Assembly: GCF_048323655.1 (NCBI RefSeq)
Contig: NZ_JBLUWW010000002.1
Location: 248,001 to 312,000, forward strand
Direction: 5' to 3'
DNA length: 64,000 nucleotides
Source of the DNA: Salinimicrobium soli
GTDB taxonomy: Bacteria > Bacteroidota > Bacteroidia > Flavobacteriales > Flavobacteriaceae
The position numbers and the translations under genes were made by a program. Under the pieces are notes generated by a model that saw only the letters and a list, made by a program, of their open reading frames with translations, was not told the DNA's origin and made no database searches. The stretch's first letter is position 1, and each line of letters opens with the position of its first letter. Shown piece by piece: positions 63,114 through 64,000 of the stretch.

Positions 63114-64000
63114 TAAAATTGGAAATTTAATTCATTCTTATTGATAACAGGAGTAGCTCCTAAACGACCAGACATATAATATTTCTCGAAAGGAGCATTT
63201 GCCCTAACCCCAGGAATATCCGATATAGAATAATAATGGCTGCAGCCTTCATATTCCTTTTCTGCAAACCAAACTTGATCTCTCCTAAAAAGTTCATTAT
63301 TCAACAAAGAAATATCATGAGTTGCAAAAATTAATTGTGCGTTTTTAGGATTAGTTTTCTTTGAATGGAAAATTTCAATGAGAACTTTAGTTAATTTAGG
63401 ATGTAAACTTTTATCTAATTCATCAATGATTAAAACCTGGCCATCTGCTAAGGCTTCTAATATTAATCCTCCCATAGCTAGAAGTTTAATTGTACCTGTA
63501 GATTCTTCATCCAATTTAAAATCAACAGTTCCAACTTCCTTATCTCCGTCGAAAAATTTGTGAATTGTACGAATTTTACGTTTATATTTTTCTACTAGTT
63601 CTTCTTTTTTTTCATCAGACATTTCTTTCGGTAAAAGATCAACGTCAATATCTTCTTCTGTTACTTCAATTCTTTCAATTCCTGTGTCTGCTTCTTTCAT
63701 CAAAATATTCATATTTTCTTTGAAAAAAGGAAGGTTATCATTGGCTATTCTATTAGTATAAATTTGAATTAGTAATTCATCATATTTTGAATCATGAAAA
63801 TTTGATACGAATAAACCTCTTGAGAAAAATTTATATGGTGATGTTAAGGCTTCAAGTTTTTCCACACCTACTTTAGATAAAAAGAGTTGATTATTATAAA
63901 GTTTCTCTTCAATATCCTTTTTTCTACCAGTTAAATATTCACCATACTTTATAGGCTTATTCTTAATTCTCTCAAATAATGTTGCTGGTTGGGTTTTGGG
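63113..64000 (-). CDS. AAA/ABC-like ATPase, RloA/AbiLi-type, 5' end outside window
   Basis: The frame is open to the right edge, so the last 295 residues are visible and the N-terminal P-loop lies beyond the window. The Walker B is VLIIDELDKSLHPKLTKV, with the H-loop in LIFATHDISLL. This arrangement is that of the SMC/ABC-like ATPases in OLD and AbiL systems. The stop codon overlaps the RloB-like start by one base. Together they form a two-gene ATPase-nuclease cassette of likely defence role. Confidence 0.8.
   Translation of the reverse strand, partial: PKTQPATLFERIKNKPIKYGEYLTGRKKDIEEKLYNNQLFLSKVGVEKLEALTSPYKFFSRGLFVSNFHDSKYDELLIQIYTNRIANDNLPFFKENMNILMKEADTGIERIEVTEEDIDVDLLPKEMSDEKKEELVEKYKRKIRTIHKFFDGDKEVGTVDFKLDEESTGTIKLLAMGGLILEALADGQVLIIDELDKSLHPKLTKVLIEIFHSKKTNPKNAQLIFATHDISLLNNELFRRDQVWFAEKEYEGCSHYYSISDIPGVRANAPFEKYYMSGRLGATPVINKNELNFQF

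Noticed and set aside
1..64000. CRISPR array, rRNA operon, insertion sequence or integrase
   Set aside because: No regularly spaced repeats, rRNA sequence, transposase or integrase motif was recognised.

Overview
The window looks like a chromosomal segment of a marine-type member of the Flavobacteriaceae (Bacteroidota), perhaps related to Gramella, Salegentibacter or Zunongwangia; the genus is inference. The evidence is the order tRNA-Trp, secE, nusG, rplKAJL, rpoBC, DUF3467; the block rpmB, rpmG, DUF4295, ftsY; many lipoproteins with Bacteroidota-style lipoboxes; TAnnTTTG promoter elements; DUF6090 and DUF4369 proteins; and a laminarin-type glycan locus. No rRNA, CRISPR array, insertion sequence or complete prophage was seen.

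Layout. 1-11.5 kb: transcription/translation operon with tRNA-Trp, three hairpins between genes and a strong terminator after rpoC. 11.6-18.3 kb: small conserved genes, a lipoprotein gene split by one in-frame stop codon, a phosphodiesterase, a TlpA-like thioredoxin and a GH16 lipoprotein. 18.3-27.3 kb: palindromic intergenic repeats, prfC, idi, a queD-like gene, tRNA-Thr with a copied 3' end, a gene remnant, then a leftward run of membrane and hydrolase genes and an S1/P1 nuclease. 27.5-34 kb: a TPR hybrid histidine kinase, htpG, a TetR-like regulator and an ABC1/UbiB-like kinase. 34-44.6 kb: an S9D-type peptidase, fabH, an outer-membrane receptor, a possible small RNA, a CoA-binding protein, a sodium:solute symporter, recR and an E2 acyltransferase. 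44.7-52.1 kb: exonuclease, FAH-family, Hpt and cinA genes, a 0.7-kb repeat-rich gap, the L28/L33/DUF4295/ftsY block and an amidase.

52.2-60.4 kb: a four-gene leftward operon that looks like a beta-glucan utilisation locus. It encodes a clan GH-A glycosidase apparently fused to an outer-membrane-like beta-barrel, a Big_2 surface lipoprotein, a GH16 lipoprotein, and a PKD lipoprotein with a recently duplicated binding module. No SusC/SusD pair is visible. Together the proteins could bind and cut a beta-glucan at the cell surface.

60.4-64 kb: an A+T-rich accessory end. It has an 87-bp direct repeat on both sides of a DUF6090 gene, an orphan membrane protein, a frameshifted gene remnant, and a two-gene ATPase plus RloB/TOPRIM-like cassette running off the right edge. 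That cassette resembles the AbiL/RloAB type of anti-phage module. The glycosidase-barrel fusion and the RloAB-like island are the most interesting leads.
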